Shown: positions 1 to 12,075 of the stretch, piece by piece
How the letters are laid out: every line of letters starts with the position of its first letter
Position numbering within the stretch: the first letter of the stretch is position 1
Source: Diatrype stigma
Taxonomy: Eukaryota; Ascomycota; Sordariomycetes; Xylariales; Diatrypaceae
Direction of reading: 5' to 3'
NCBI GenBank assembly: GCA_022225965.2
Contig: JAKJXP020000007.1
Location: 558,001 to 622,000 of the forward strand
DNA length: 64,000 bases
Notes under the pieces: model-generated
Database searches by the model: none
What the model was told of the DNA's origin: nothing
Seen by the model: the letters and a program-made list of their open reading frames with translations, nothing else
Translations under genes and position numbers: made by a program

Positions 1-853
1 CGGGTAATGTCATTGGGTCAAGAATCGTGCCATGTGGTTAAGTTGGGAAGAGATTAACGTGGTTCAGGAATCCAGAAATTCTAACGTTAGATCGACGGCA
101 TTAGATAATACATACCCGCCCTTATCCCTTATCGCTATCACCCCCGGCTGTGGCGTACGTGCAACCCACCCCTCCATCACGTTATTGCCATAGGCCTTCA
201 CTAACGTTAGGTCTGATGCGTGATTTCAGGCACTAACGCGTCCGGTCTTTAGGGGAGAGAGGGCTGGGAGGGGCGCATTTCAACGCCTTTAAGGGGTTGC
301 TACGTACAACTTTGGAGCCATCCGTAGCTGGGCAGGCTGGGATCAATTGGGCTAACCTGGAATAGGCACAGTCCTGTGTACATAATTGAGATCTTATGCA
401 TGTAACAACAGGTATCTGCATACATACATCCATACGTAGGCTGCCTGGCTGCCAGGTAACTAACTAAAAGTAGCCCGCATGAACTGTGGCTCACCTGTTA
501 TTGACTTACAGTAGGTGTATGTAGTACTCGACTCCTTTATGTGCAGAAGCATCTCTCCTTATCCCTCATCCTTGGTCTTTCGGACGATTAATCCTCCCCC
601 TGAATTCTCTCATTTCTTTTATCTTGTTAACTTGTGCTTTGGGATGCCAAGGCATACAATTCTTCCAGCCTCTGTAGGGTCTTACTCAGCCCTTCACGAT
701 GCCAAGCAGAATAAAATCCAGTCTTGACAATAATAAGTGACACATGATCAGTTTGGATCCCTGCAAGAAGGAAACCCCGAAGATCCTCCAGTTTTATAAG
801 GAGCAACAAGGCTGATCATAGGTTGGTGTGCCAGCTAGCTACTGATGTATCAA
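1..853. other. Intergenic, downstream of the MFS gene
   Basis: No open frame here has a recognisable product. The only structure I see is a 10-bp palindrome, ctaacgttag, present twice (81-90 and 201-210), exactly 120 bases apart. The 3' side borders the stop codon of the minus-strand transporter. Confidence 0.6.
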
Positions 854-2641
854 CTAACCAACCAGTCCATGGCGGGTGATAAAGCTCCTTGCCCTCTTGC
901 CAAAAATATACATGGGAATAGTAGTAAGCGTGACTCCGATCGTAATGCCCCCAATGACGAAGAAACATTGCCTGACTCCTTGCGTCGCAACCCAACTATT
1001 GATATAAAACGTCATACCAAATGCAAACATGTTCTTAACGAGGTTCATCACTGCAAATGCTTCGGCTGCTAGTGTGCGATGACAGTCGGCCACGTATGTC
1101 ACCACCCCCGTGACGCCGAGCTGGACACCGAAGTTGATAAGTCCCATTCCAACGATGATCGGGACTGGCCATGGCTCTTCCCGGTACAGACTTTCACCCC
1201 AGGAGAAGAATCCCGTAACTGTGAATAGGAGGATCGAAACCACAATAGGCAGGCGGAACTCTGGTTCTAGAGGCAATATGTTAACACCCATGAAGGATCC
1301 TACTATAGGAGTGCGATGACTTACCAAATGTGCCCTTGTTGGCTTTTGACATAAATGTCACCAGGCCATCAATCATGGGACCCGCGACTGCTGTTGCTAG
1401 CAATGTTGCAACAAGAGAAGACAGGTTTGATGCACCAACGGCACTGACAGAGAAGCTGTACGGCGGTGCCGAGAAGACCTGAGACAGAGTTAAGGATATC
1501 AAGACCAGCCAAGATATACATGTCGTGAACAGGAGCGTCGCCCAGAGAACTGTTGGAGAAGCTAGCATCGCAAATGGCTGAAGGAGCGTCCTCCAAAACG
1601 AGACCTCGTCAATGTATCCGTCGTATGGTAGTAGCTCCCTCTTCCATGATTTCTTCGTTGACGCTGTAGTATTCAGGCTCATGCCTGACTCGCGATGTTC
1701 CATCTCGGGTTTCTCCATATCCATAACCACATTCTTATCGCCGCTGTCGATATCGAGTGTACCATTCCGATGGAAAGCAGATTCCGGCATCCAGAAGAAC
1801 GTAGCGAGAAATTGAAGAACAAAGGCGCCGCCCATGGCATGCAAACATATCCGATAGGAACCATATTGAATGATAGCCCCAGCTTGGTTTTGTGTTAGCA
1901 GGATGCACGAACGAGCGTGGAAATCTTGATACTCACCGATAGGAGACGCCAGATTTATACCTCCCAGGATTCCAAGGTTGAATATAGCCGAGCGGTAGCC
2001 GCGCTCATGGACAAACCATATATCTGCAATCGAGGCGGGTATAAGCGCTTCCATCGGTGCCATACATAATCCCTGGATAGCGCGGGCGGCGACCAGAGAT
2101 CCAAAGGACTTGGCCTCGGCTGCCCAGAAGCTGGTAACGAACAAGCCAACGCTTGTTGCTAGATATATCGGACGTTTGCCGAACTTGACGGCCAGGACGT
2201 TGAACAACAGACTCCCGACACCAACAGCAGCGATGCAAGCTCCGTTGCAACCAAGCGTAAACTGCTCCAGGGGGACGTCAAAGTATGCAGCCAATGGAAC
2301 GAACGCAGAAGTGAGGAGGGGCCCGATAGCTGCAGTTTAACTATTGAGTCTCGAGCGCTTTGTAGCTTGTAACGCGAACAGGTTCACCTACCTCCAACAC
2401 ATCCACAGCCATATGCTATGGCGACAGTGAAAAGTTCCTTCTTTCTACGCGGCCAGTTGTATGGATCGTTCGGTGAATCAGAGGGTTGCGGGACGAGCAC
2501 GATTGTCCCAGTAGGATCGTGTTTCAAAAAGCCCGGGTCAACACCAGATGTGACCTCGAGGTCCTGCCGCCCTAACGTGGTAAGGGGGGACGTCCCGGGA
2601 ACATGTTCTAGCTTATGGTCTTCGAGAATTCCGAGAGGCAT
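854..2641 (-). CDS. Major facilitator superfamily transporter, DHA1-like (four exons)
   Basis: This is a predicted 12-helix proton-coupled export or uptake permease of the plasma membrane. Proposed exons (minus strand) are 2641-2392, 2329-1937, 1882-1325 and 1266-854; phases fit and give 537 residues, normal for the family. Seen in the product: a cytosolic N-terminus ending in DPYNWPRRKK just before helix 1, typical of fungal drug and polyamine DHA1 members; a GKRPIYL loop after helix 2; the AARAIQGLCMAPMEAL stretch around helix 4; a long charged cytosolic loop in the middle; and PEFRLP at the start of the second half's later helices. The start at 2641 (MPLGILED) is preferred; an in-frame ATG at 2821 would add 60 unlikely residues. 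All three introns are 54-62 nt with normal splice sites. The substrate cannot be read from sequence. HOL1-like polyamine or cation transporters are the closest family I recall, by inference. Confidence 0.85.
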
Positions 2642-4308
2642 GCTGTCGGCTCGAGTGTGGTCAAGAGTGGGCAGAGAGACAGACACACTCCTAACAAAAT
2701 ATTCAACAGGTGTGGATGAGGTAGATGAAGTCAGGATCACCAGTGATCTACAGACAGAAACCAGGACATATCTGAATTTATGATGATGCGAAAGACTCGG
2801 GTTTATGTATATGTGCGACATAGAGGAGAATAAGGACAGCGCGCAGCTGCCAGGACATACGCAGATCCATCCTTCTGAGGCCTGGCTGGCCTGGATGCAT
2901 GCGACGTCGATATGCGGGGAATCACCAATGCGGTTGGAGAATCTTGGAGAACCCTAGCCCGAAAAGTCCTAAATATTCTCGGTAATTGTTATTTAACGTT
3001 ACTCCCCGAGTATATCAGAGTCCTAAGAATTGCCGAAGACTGAAGCCTCCGTGTGACACACGTATGAGAGGAGGCTAAGTCGGTATCATGTCGATGGGGA
3101 AAGGTGGTTCAAGCGGGCTCGGCCAGCTAGCAATGTCGGGCAGACAGCTGAATTTATTATACCTCAAAGATCCGCCCGACTAGAGCATCTCTGGATACAG
3201 ATTACTGTAATGTGGCCAGACCTAAGCATTACATATTTACGAGGCGTTCTTTGTAATCGGTCCTAAAATCTAGTTTGGATGGCGTTGAAGCAGTTGCACG
3301 TCTCCTACCTCGGATACTCCTTATTCCGGTAAAGAGAAGGAGATCACTGTGACTACCTAGAAGACCCGGAACAAACACTTCGTAAAATTGATTACAAGCT
3401 GTAACTTGAATAAACCGTAGTATGCGAAATTCAAGAACTATCAACGGTAGAAATAGCATCAGATGGGCTTATTCAATGCTACCGTAGCATCACAAGTAGT
3501 TCATGACATAGTGATGCAACTTGCCGTGTTGAAGTAGGGGTCTCATTGAAGCCAAGCCAAGCTAACTATGTAAGCGCGTCCGCTTGGTCTGGGGTATGGG
3601 GAAATAGGTCCGCTCGTATAACTGTCCAAGGATGACCCCTTATCAGTATCACCGAGCCAGTTTTAAGGGGTAGGCCCGGTAGGGGGTAGGTAGGTAGGGA
3701 GGGAGGGTTGATTCGGGAAGGCTGTCTACAGATATTTCAAAATACAAGTGACGTGTGAAATCAATCCTGGCATACTTCATCCTCATAGTTGACATGAACG
3801 TTCGCTGTGCTAAGATACCATGATATGCCAAGATTTCAATTAAACGGCAATATGACGCCAAAGTTATTGATCCCTACTTATCCGTATCGAAGTCTTTCTT
3901 ACATGCTTGCCCGGAATAGCAAGGTTGTAAATGATTATTATGGGGACTTCAATTGAGGCTTGACACCCTAGCCGTGCTACGCCGTTTTGTCGCAAGAGGC
4001 TGAGGAGGCTGGAAAGTGTGGGTATCCTGGCATCGTGTGGTGATATTATATGGAGCATCATTGCCGTGGCAACGGGTTATCAATGGTTTGTCAATAGCGG
4101 CCCAATCTAGCAGTGTCACACCGACATTCGAGTCGATATTCTGCCCACACTTCCCACAAGAACCCGTTGGAACGCCAATCAACGTTTGCCAACTCACCCC
4201 TGCAAAGATAAACGCTCGAGGGGACGCACGTAGCAAAATACAATCTGAGCGCTCGTTGCCATAGGACCCAATTGTTCCAATAAGAATTGACAGATACCGC
4301 TTTTTTCG
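2642..4308. other. Divergent intergenic region between transporter and acidic membrane protein
   Basis: This region holds the promoters of the minus-strand transporter and the plus-strand 951-aa protein. Open frames here are short, overlap on both strands and lack family features. A ggtaggtagg-type microsatellite lies at about 3680-3705. Confidence 0.55.
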
Positions 4309-7164
4309 ATGCCTCGACGATACAAACAAAATTACGATTTCCAAATACATGTCGACCCCTCTTGCTTAAGTGAACCAATGGATGAGGAAACGTTGTCCCA
4401 ATCTGGTGGTATTGAGAAGCAGGACGAAACCCTTGAGACACAAGGCGGTACAAGTGTTCAGCCTAAAGTGGAGGAAGACCCCGAGGAAAACGTGGACGAA
4501 GGCGAGGAGAACTCAGAGATACGATCCAGCATAGAAACCGAGCAAGCAGCCGACCAGCATGATTTGAGGCCTGCCTCTGCAGCCTCCCGAAGGTCGTCAA
4601 AGCGAACAGAAGAGATCATCCACGAGCTTGACTACACTGAGACGAAGTCGCACTCCTCCTCGCGGGCTGCCCGGACGACAGAAGACGACAGCAGCTCCCA
4701 GCACTCCCAGCACGAAGCCACGGACGAGGACGTCTTCAGCGACAAGAGTCCCCGCAGCTCCCTCGGGTCGTACGACTTCGGGTACGAGTCGGGCAAGGGC
4801 CACGAGTTCCCGGACAACCTGACCAGCGTCAGCCGGTCGCCCAGGAGATCGGACATCTCGCACTACAGGGACGACGACGACCAGGACTTCGTCCCGACCA
4901 TCCGGGGCACGCCGCGACCACCCTTCCGAACCCCATCCGACGTCCGCGCCATGCAGATGTCGTCCCCGACGCAATCCGTTGTCGGCGGCGGCGGCACGTC
5001 ACCCCGCTCGAATCGGCGGTACGTGCCCACGGCGTCGCGCCTGGGCACCCCCACGGGCTCGGCGCAGTTCTCGCCCAAGAAGACGCCCGACCGGCTCAAG
5101 CCGCGCAAGGAGGCGCCCCTCGTCCTCCTGCACGTCACCCTGCTGCCGCTGCGGTGGGCGTGGGGGGAGCTCGTCGGCAGCCTCGAGGCGGCCGACCTGA
5201 GCCGGGACGCCAAGGGCCTGCGGGACGCGTGGCGCCTGCTCCAGGACCGCCTGGGCGACACCACGTGCGAGCGCGGCATCCTGCTCGGGCACCCCCAGAA
5301 CGACTACGAGGTGCTGGAGGAGCGGCTGCTCGAGGCGCTGGAGCTGCCGGTGCGCCGCCGCGCCCGCATCCTCGAGTGCGGGCATTATCTGGGCCCGGCG
5401 AACGAGATGGCGGACGACGATGACAGCGACCCGGAGTACGACGACGACGACCACGACGATGACATGCGCTCCCACCACAGCAGCAGCCGTCGAGGAAGCA
5501 GGGCGGACAACAAGAGCAAGCAGCACTGGTGCGGTACGTGCCAGAGCGACATCCGCTACGAGTCGCTGGGGCCGCGGACCAAGGTGTTCCGCGTCAAGGT
5601 GTACGCGAGCAACGGGCTGATGAAGGCGGGCGCCTGGGCCGCCTGCTGGAAGGAGATGGAGCGCGTCGATGTCGAAATCGAGCCCATCGTCGAGCCGGCC
5701 GTGCAGGACGAGCTGGTACGCCTCGCCGCCAACCAGCAGGAGCGCGACCGCGAGGAGGACGAGATCGCTCACGAGGTCGCCCAGCAGTTCGCGGCCGAGA
5801 AGAAGGCCGCTGCTGCGGGGAAGAAGCACGATGATGTTGATGGAGAGGAAGAGGAGGAAGAGCGGGGCCGCTCTCGCGGCAGCCGCCCCCGAAGCGCGAT
5901 GCACGCTCGCGTCGAGGATGCCGACGACGACGATGACGACTTCATACCACCGGCCCAAGAAGACACCGAGCCGAATGCCCGAACGTCTCGTTCTGCGGAG
6001 CGGCGGCGGCACGTCGGCGAGGAAAGATATGGAACTGAGAGGCAGCAGCCACATGATGCTGGCTCGTACGCATACGACGGCCACCACCAGGACCACAAGC
6101 GTCAGAAGCTGGAGGGCGCCTCGCTGCCCGAGCTGGTCCTCGAATCGGCACGGGTGTTGATACAGGACCGGAAGAACCTCGCCATCATCGCGCTCAGCGT
6201 CTTCGTCCTCCTGCTGGCCGTCCGCACCGCGCGGCACGAGCCGCCGTACGAGCTTGGTGATTTCAGTCTCCACGGGATCGTCGCGAACGTGCCCGAGATG
6301 CGGCACGTGCCCATCGTTGAAGCGCCGCCCACATCACCCGCCTCTATGCATCATGAGGATATCCTGGGTGCCGAGATGCCCCTCGCCGTCGCTCCGGAGT
6401 TTGAATCGGAAGCTCCTGAGATGCGGGATGTCCCTGAGACCCAAGAGCAAGGGGGCTCTGAGTTCGAACAACAAGCTCCAAAGATCCAGGAATGCCCTCC
6501 TGATGATGATGATCTACCGACTCCCCTCATCCAAGAGTCGGCCGAAGACGCGGTTCCGGAAGAACAAGTCCCGACCGTAGAATGCGTCAGGGGGGCGCCC
6601 GTGGAACAAGCTTCTATGGAGGACACCGAAGGGTCTGCTGTGGAAGCTGACGAGATGTCTGCGATCGAGAGCGCAGTCTCTGGCGACATACCAGAGATCG
6701 CCGCGGCAGAGACGGACGGAGCGTCCGAAGATGAATATGACGCGTGCGTTCGTCGTCAAGAGCAGGCTGCATTGGCTGCATCCGGGCCCGAAGATACCGA
6801 GGCAGAGGCCGGGTTCGAAATCGTGACGCAGAAGCGGACCGTCCGGGTCATCCAGACCGTCACGCAGACGGAGACGCAGGTCGAATACGTCAAGGTCACC
6901 GCTACCGAGTTCCTGCCGCAGGCCGCGCCGACGTCGAGCTTCAAGAGGGGGCCGGAGGTCCTCTTTTGCGATACGGTGTGCTGGGAGCCGGCGATGCCCC
7001 GCGGTCTTGAGGGAAGAGGGTGGGGGGAGCCGGTGGTCGAAGATGCGGTCGAACATGAAGAAGCGGAAGTCCATGATGACGATGTTGATGACGGTGATGA
7101 TGAGAACAGCAGAATTGACGAGGCTAACAGCGTGCCTTGTCCGGTCATTGAGGAGGCAGCTTAA
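4309..7164 (+). CDS. Large acidic single-pass membrane protein, fungal conserved, function unknown
   Basis: The single intronless exon encodes 951 residues. The start MPRRYKQNYDFQIHVDPS follows a T-rich stretch and resembles the N-terminus of a fungal family that is often auto-annotated as 'pathway-specific nitrogen regulator'; that name is recalled and not supported by any visible DNA-binding domain. Two ordered parts are visible: about residues 270-365 (HVTLLPLRWAWGELVGSLE through ARILECGHYLGP) and about 405-500, which holds a CGTCQSDI pair of cysteines and the segment VYASNGLMKAGAWAACWKEM. Acidic or serine-rich low-complexity sequence fills the N-terminus and the spacers (DDDD runs near 370-385 and 535-545). 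One hydrophobic helix, about 623-641 (LAIIALSVFVLLLAV), is followed by a roughly 310-residue Glu/Asp/Pro-rich tail. It is probably anchored in a membrane; no catalytic motif is visible. The GC-rich codon use opens long antisense frames, which I treat as shadows. Confidence 0.85.
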   Translation: MPRRYKQNYDFQIHVDPSCLSEPMDEETLSQSGGIEKQDETLETQGGTSVQPKVEEDPEENVDEGEENSEIRSSIETEQAADQHDLRPASAASRRSSKRTEEIIHELDYTETKSHSSSRAARTTEDDSSSQHSQHEATDEDVFSDKSPRSSLGSYDFGYESGKGHEFPDNLTSVSRSPRRSDISHYRDDDDQDFVPTIRGTPRPPFRTPSDVRAMQMSSPTQSVVGGGGTSPRSNRRYVPTASRLGTPTGSAQFSPKKTPDRLKPRKEAPLVLLHVTLLPLRWAWGELVGSLEAADLSRDAKGLRDAWRLLQDRLGDTTCERGILLGHPQNDYEVLEERLLEALELPVRRRARILECGHYLGPANEMADDDDSDPEYDDDDHDDDMRSHHSSSRRGSRADNKSKQHWCGTCQSDIRYESLGPRTKVFRVKVYASNGLMKAGAWAACWKEMERVDVEIEPIVEPAVQDELVRLAANQQERDREEDEIAHEVAQQFAAEKKAAAAGKKHDDVDGEEEEEERGRSRGSRPRSAMHARVEDADDDDDDFIPPAQEDTEPNARTSRSAERRRHVGEERYGTERQQPHDAGSYAYDGHHQDHKRQKLEGASLPELVLESARVLIQDRKNLAIIALSVFVLLLAVRTARHEPPYELGDFSLHGIVANVPEMRHVPIVEAPPTSPASMHHEDILGAEMPLAVAPEFESEAPEMRDVPETQEQGGSEFEQQAPKIQECPPDDDDLPTPLIQESAEDAVPEEQVPTVECVRGAPVEQASMEDTEGSAVEADEMSAIESAVSGDIPEIAAAETDGASEDEYDACVRRQEQAALAASGPEDTEAEAGFEIVTQKRTVRVIQTVTQTETQVEYVKVTATEFLPQAAPTSSFKRGPEVLFCDTVCWEPAMPRGLEGRGWGEPVVEDAVEHEEAEVHDDDVDDGDDENSRIDEANSVPCPVIEEAA

Positions 7165-7179
7165 TCGGGAATCCTGGTT

Positions 7180-7196
7180 GGGGGGGGGGGGGGGGG
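7180..7196. repeat. Homopolymer G17
   Basis: This uninterrupted run of 17 guanines starts 16 bases after the stop codon of the acidic membrane protein. It would lie in the 3' UTR and is a likely length-variable or sequencing-error-prone site. Confidence 0.9.
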
Positions 7197-9393
7197 ATCT
7201 CTGTCGTTTGCGCTACCAGTACTATACCTACCTACCTACTCGATGCACACTGTTGCGTGTGCATCGAATCCTCGGCCTGTTGCAGGCCGGACGTACATAC
7301 ATATCATGGGGTTTATGATCTTATGCTGTTCCTATACATGTAGGGTAAGATTACGCATAATGAGTAAGTGGGAAACAGTATTTCATTGCAATGGAGTTGG
7401 ATAATAGCAAGACATCGTAACCATTGACACGTGTAACATGAATGAAATGAAAGGTTCCGGTGAACAGTTGGATTCTGGCCTATTAGGTGCTTCTCAGGGG
7501 ATAACGTAGTAGGGGGTCTAAGGAGCCCTATAAACCCCCTTTCCATCAGTGGAGTGTTCTACGGCTACTTAGGTATATACGGAGCCCTTTCCTCCACTGC
7601 CCTTATAGCTTTTACCTATAGGTTGGGTATTATCTTGTTCCTTCCCCTCCCCTTTCTTTCCCCCAGTTAGGAGCTGTTCCAACACTTCAAGCATGGAAAC
7701 TTCCAACAGCTGGGACTCTATCAAGCTCTGAGCTTTGATTATACCGAACCTGGCTTAGGCCACATTATCGAGTTATTTGCAACTTTTCCTCATTCATCTT
7801 CTGTAAATGAAATTTCATGTTCATGATTCTCTCTGTCTTGATGGAAGCTTCTCATTACTCGGCAATTGAGCCACTTGAACCAGTAGATTACTTAGATTTA
7901 GGTGAAGGGGCCTCCTATCCCATGGGGCACGTCTCAAAGCTCTCTAAAGATACCGACTCATTACCAAATTTTTTCTTTGGCAAGGGATAGCTTCTTAGGC
8001 TGCAATATATGCTCGAAACCTTAAGTATCAGAGCCGTGTCTGATAAGTAAACACTTGGCTGAAATAGTGTATGGAACACAGGCTTCTGATCAAGTGTTGT
8101 TTGATAGGTCCACGATCCCCCAATCGCTATAGCTTAGAGTGTATTGATGCCCAACCATGTCTGTCACAAGTGAATCCCCACTACGATCAGGACGTCATTG
8201 GCGAAAGGTGCTCTATTCTTTCAAGGAAATAATCGCAATGCATGGTCAATTTAGTTTGTTTTCCTTGTATCGCAGATAGGTGAATGGACAGGTCTATTCC
8301 TGTGGCTTGGGTTGCATGGTTGACAGGGTTGGTTGCTCTAATTGAATGCAGCTCGAAGGCGGTGAAGTGACTCCAGCAGGGGATGTCAGTTTAGTGTAAT
8401 GCACAATGACTTTATATTGAAGTCCTTCCCCCTTGGCTGGACCTCCTTTTGATTTCAATCTCCATTAGCCGTTCTATTTATTTTGTGCATTGATTTCCCC
8501 TTCATTCCCGTGTCTAGTCTTCCACAGGTGTTTCCGTTCCAACAATTTCGAGCATCACCCCTTTTTCTGATCCGTCAACAGGGTCTGGGCCATTCGAAGG
8601 TCCGGCTCCTTTGCACAACTGCGTCCATACATCTATTTGTGTCATGGTCTGTTCGAGTCTTTTCTCCCTGGTTCTCTCTGCCACTTCGCCGGAGACATGG
8701 TTACTTAACACCAGCCTCTCCGTCACTGTTGGACCATCATCGGCAAGTTATGTCTTCAACATCTGAGACTGACTATATCTCTAGGTTAACTGTGAAATTC
8801 TCTTTGAAGTCTGATGGTAACGATCACAACTCACCCTTTGCGAGACGACATACTGGAGTTGGTTACGATCAGCTGACTCGTGCCAAAATGTATCAACGCT
8901 TGACAATGTGAGATAAGGGGGCCTATACAATGCGCTTGTCGCATCCGTATGGTTCTACAACACCAATGGATCTTAGAGTTCTATTGACGACTTGGTATAC
9001 TAGATACTGTTTCATATCCCACTACGATCTGAAGGTGCTTCTATACTCGATTTTTGGATTATTATTCTGCTTGCCTACGCCGAAGCGCAAACCACCCATG
9101 TGAGATGAGGATCACAGAATGCTTCATGGATATCTGACAAGTTCTATATATCCAAGATGCGCAGGAAGTTCCCGAAATGCTGAGGGAAGTCTGCTCGTCG
9201 GGGCCTCATGATGTTGAGCACGCCGTGGCGCACAGGGCGATATCGGACGCCAACGGTTAGAGACGCATCTGAGATTTCCAATCAATTGTAACCCCGGAAC
9301 ATCTTAACTGCTGCGCGCTTGATTGGAGAGCGCCATTGCGGGCTCCTCAAATTCGTTGTTCGCAAATGCGAGTTCCTCGGATACGTGGCAGTG

Positions 9394-9402
9394 CATAAAT
9401 AG
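9394..9402 (+). promoter_or_regulatory. TATA-like element of the first C2H2-like paralogue
   Basis: The motif cataaatag is preceded at 9319-9332 by cgcttgattggaga. The same two words, in the same order and at similar spacing, occur before the second paralogue (14082-14095 and 14156-14163). Conservation between the copies suggests a retained core promoter. Confidence 0.45.
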
Positions 9403-9613
9403 CCGATGGGGGCTCAGCCTTACGAGCTGGACCCCCTCTTCCCCAGATTCTATCGAGATACACTTGGTGCAGCGAGTATCTGCCCAATAGCATGTAGATG
9501 AAAGGCAATCTGAGCTCTGCCAAGATCATTTTCCTGACCTATGATGCCGCCTCGTGTCAAGTTCAAAGGCGTCTAAGGATCACGCGACCTATACTGTTCC
9601 GCCATTGCGCAAG

Positions 9614-11446
9614 ATGCTGAGCACCTTTCCATCGAATCCAGATATATTTCTCTACAAAGAAACCTTCCTAGCCCCCCTTTCGTTCGAACCTATCTCAGCG
9701 CGAAGTTGTGTAAATTACATCAAGTCCAAGTATAGGACTGAACCCCCTCGATTGGCTCGCCCTTCGGTCTACCGAAGGATGAGGGATTCTATGAGGAATA
9801 TTGGAAACACCACACGCAAAACTCGTACTAAATACATTCTGGTCACAAGAAAAGGTGTAAGTGATATTTATCATCCCTAGACCGTTGTGATTTACTAACC
9901 GGTGTATCAGCCCGAAGACGGTCCCGTAGAGGGTGTAAAAAGTGATACCCGTCCAGTCTGCGCCACCAATGAGAACTTGACCAAGAATTCTGGCATCGAC
10001 GTGATTTCACTGGCAACCTCCACGGCTAATGAAACCGCATATCCCGATAACTCACTGGAAATGAAATCTCGGCTCACTCGCGATATTCTCCAATCTCGCC
10101 AAAGTGACAACCAGCTTGCCGATCTGGGCTCGATCAACGAATACCTCGCTCAAAGAAAGCGTATCGTCATAGACAAATTAATGGCCCTCCTGGAGGATTG
10201 GCTTGAGAACAACCCCGCCTTTGCTCGCCACGCACAGGAAGGGTCGGCAAGTTCGTCTCAAGATGCGGCATCCGAAGAAGGGGTTAAGCGCTCATCTGCC
10301 AGCCACAGTGCAGGTGGAAGACCCAGGCAGAAGCGGGCACTGCAAGCCAATGGAACGAACGGCTCGGATTCTAACGGGGATGAGAATGGTGAGGGGAAAC
10401 GAGACAGCAAGCGTTCCCGAACCGAGACCCCCCTCGCCCGTAAATTCGCTTGCCCCTTTTTCAAGAACAACCCTTCGAATTACAAGAACAAACAAGCCTG
10501 CACTGGCCCTGGGTGGATTACTATTTCGCGACTCAAGTATGCATTATATCCCTCGCGTCGTACTCTCCGATTCTAACCATTCGTAGGGAGCATATCTATC
10601 GCTGCCACTGGCAAGCGCACAAGTGCGTTCGTTGCTACATCGCATTCGAGAACGCAAGTGATCTCGAAGCCCACCAAAGAGCAGATGACCCCTGTCGCAA
10701 GTCAAGCCCCAAACACGACGAGGGGATTACTGAGTCACAGTACAATAAGCTGAAGAAGAAGCTGTCGACAGCAAAGCCTGATGTGGAGCATTGGCAAGAG
10801 GTGTATCGGATTGTCTTTCCTGATGCCAAGACCATCCCTTCTCCGTGTAAGGCCCCCTATCTTATAGGGAAAGCAGCATTTGACTAACAAAACACGTAAC
10901 GTAGTCTACGAATACGGGGAAGGAAAGTATGCACAGGGCTGCTATAAGGACACGCTGGAATTCAGCGAGTACGTTCGCGAAGAACTGCCGCAGCGCGTGC
11001 GCAGCGAGCTGGAAGACCGGTGCAACGAGTTCGATAACCGGATCCGTACGGCGTTCGTAAGCATCGTACAGAGCATCCTCGGCGACATGACCAAGCAATT
11101 CAAGGAGCAGCATAAGGTACCTGCAGCTTCCAAGGAGGGGTCTACTAAGTCGGCAGCTCGGGATTCTGAGCCTCCGGTTATCGAAGGGACTTCCAGCTCC
11201 TCCTCATCCTCTGCTAGCTGTCCCAACCCCGCCAATTACTTCGAATATGACTACTTCCAGTTATTGAGCCAAGGCAGCTCTCTATCGTTCCCCATGGACG
11301 ATGGCGGCGACATGAATTTCGACTGCCGTCTCTCGCCGAACCCTGAGTTCCATTCTGACTTGCTTGATGCAGATAATCTAGAAGATTCGGCGTATGTTTC
11401 CCTGGAAGGCTCTGCTGGCAGCCCAGCTAGTTGCAAGGGATACTGA
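9614..11446 (+). CDS. Fungal C2H2-like zinc-binding protein, paralogue A
   Basis: Proposed exons are 9614-9856, 9911-10536, 10587-10846 and 10905-11446; phases agree and give about 556 residues. The signature, split by the second intron, starts KFACPFFKNNP, continues with CTGPGW and RLKEHIYRCH, then CVRCYIAF and LEAHQR. This Cys/His spacing belongs to a fungal-expanded C2H2-like family, and the pattern implies zinc binding and possible DNA or RNA contact. Upstream is a basic, low-complexity stretch (RPRQKRAL, KRDSKRSRTE) that could be a nuclear localisation signal; downstream is a charged helical part (EELPQRVRSELEDRCNEF). The C-terminus is acidic and serine-rich, like an activation region. 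The start is uncertain: ATG 9614 is the first in-frame Met of the first open exon, while ATGs at 9541/9544 are out of frame and would need another intron. It shares all three downstream intron positions with the gene at 15084. Function is inferred only. Confidence 0.7.
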
Positions 11447-11936
11447 GTTCTTAGAGAACCTACTGCCAAGTCAGCTTGGCTTTCGCCTTCACTTTGCATC
11501 CTCAATTTCTTCTATTTAAATGTAGCTGCAGCTTCTGATCTTATATGTGCTTGATTACCGTGTCTGCTTTGTTAAGACTCGAGCTAGGTTTCCTTTTACC
11601 TGATTTTCGGGACCAGAAATGTGAATAAAAAGGGGCACAAACATTGCGCGCCATAGGATGCCCTCTGAGGATTAGAACCTAGATAAATACTATGATGAAC
11701 AGCACTCACTCTATTACAATGATCCAGATTTTCGTGCAGGTGAAAGCTCATAGTTCTTTCACACTCCTTGACGAAGTCGTAAAGGGAAGATAACGAACGA
11801 CCTTTATGATGTTATTACTGTCAAAGACGCTAGTACGCCAAAAGATATGCTGTTAGTAACAACTGCTTATTACTATTTATATAGGACAATTACGGCTTCA
11901 TCCATAATCTAGAACGTTTGATCTAGTTATATATCC

Positions 11937-12075
11937 GGATTATTATGCTGTTGCGGATATCGTCGGAATAGAGTGCCGAAATACGGCTGTAAGAGTGTTT
12001 GTTGAAATCCAAGAAGTCTTCAACATCTGCTGGACGAGTTTACTCTTACACGGATATTTAAGCTGCTGATAATCC
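11937..12075. repeat. Nested inverted-repeat fold-back
   Basis: Three nested stems are visible: ggattat (11937-11943) with ataatcc (12069-12075), gtaagagt (11989-11996) with actcttac (12042-12049), and tgttgaa (12000-12006) with ttcaaca (12019-12025). It may be a relic of a fold-back transposon, a long-terminal-repeat end (TGTTG...CAACA) or a structured RNA. I see no clear target-site duplication. Confidence 0.4.

Larger units (their letters stand above)
7165..9613. other. Intergenic, upstream of the first C2H2-like gene
   Basis: A run of 17 G (7180-7196) follows the preceding stop codon. No protein family is recognisable. The 142-codon plus frame at 8483-8911 has no homology I can name. A stretch near 8690-8750 loosely resembles the region near 13370-13420 upstream of the paralogue, which suggests that the duplicated block includes upstream DNA. 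Confidence 0.5.

Noticed and set aside
4999..6306. 435-codon minus-strand frame opposite the 951-aa protein
   Set aside because: Its translation is V/L/R-rich low complexity produced by GC-rich third codon positions of the sense gene. It has no domain and no introns or context.
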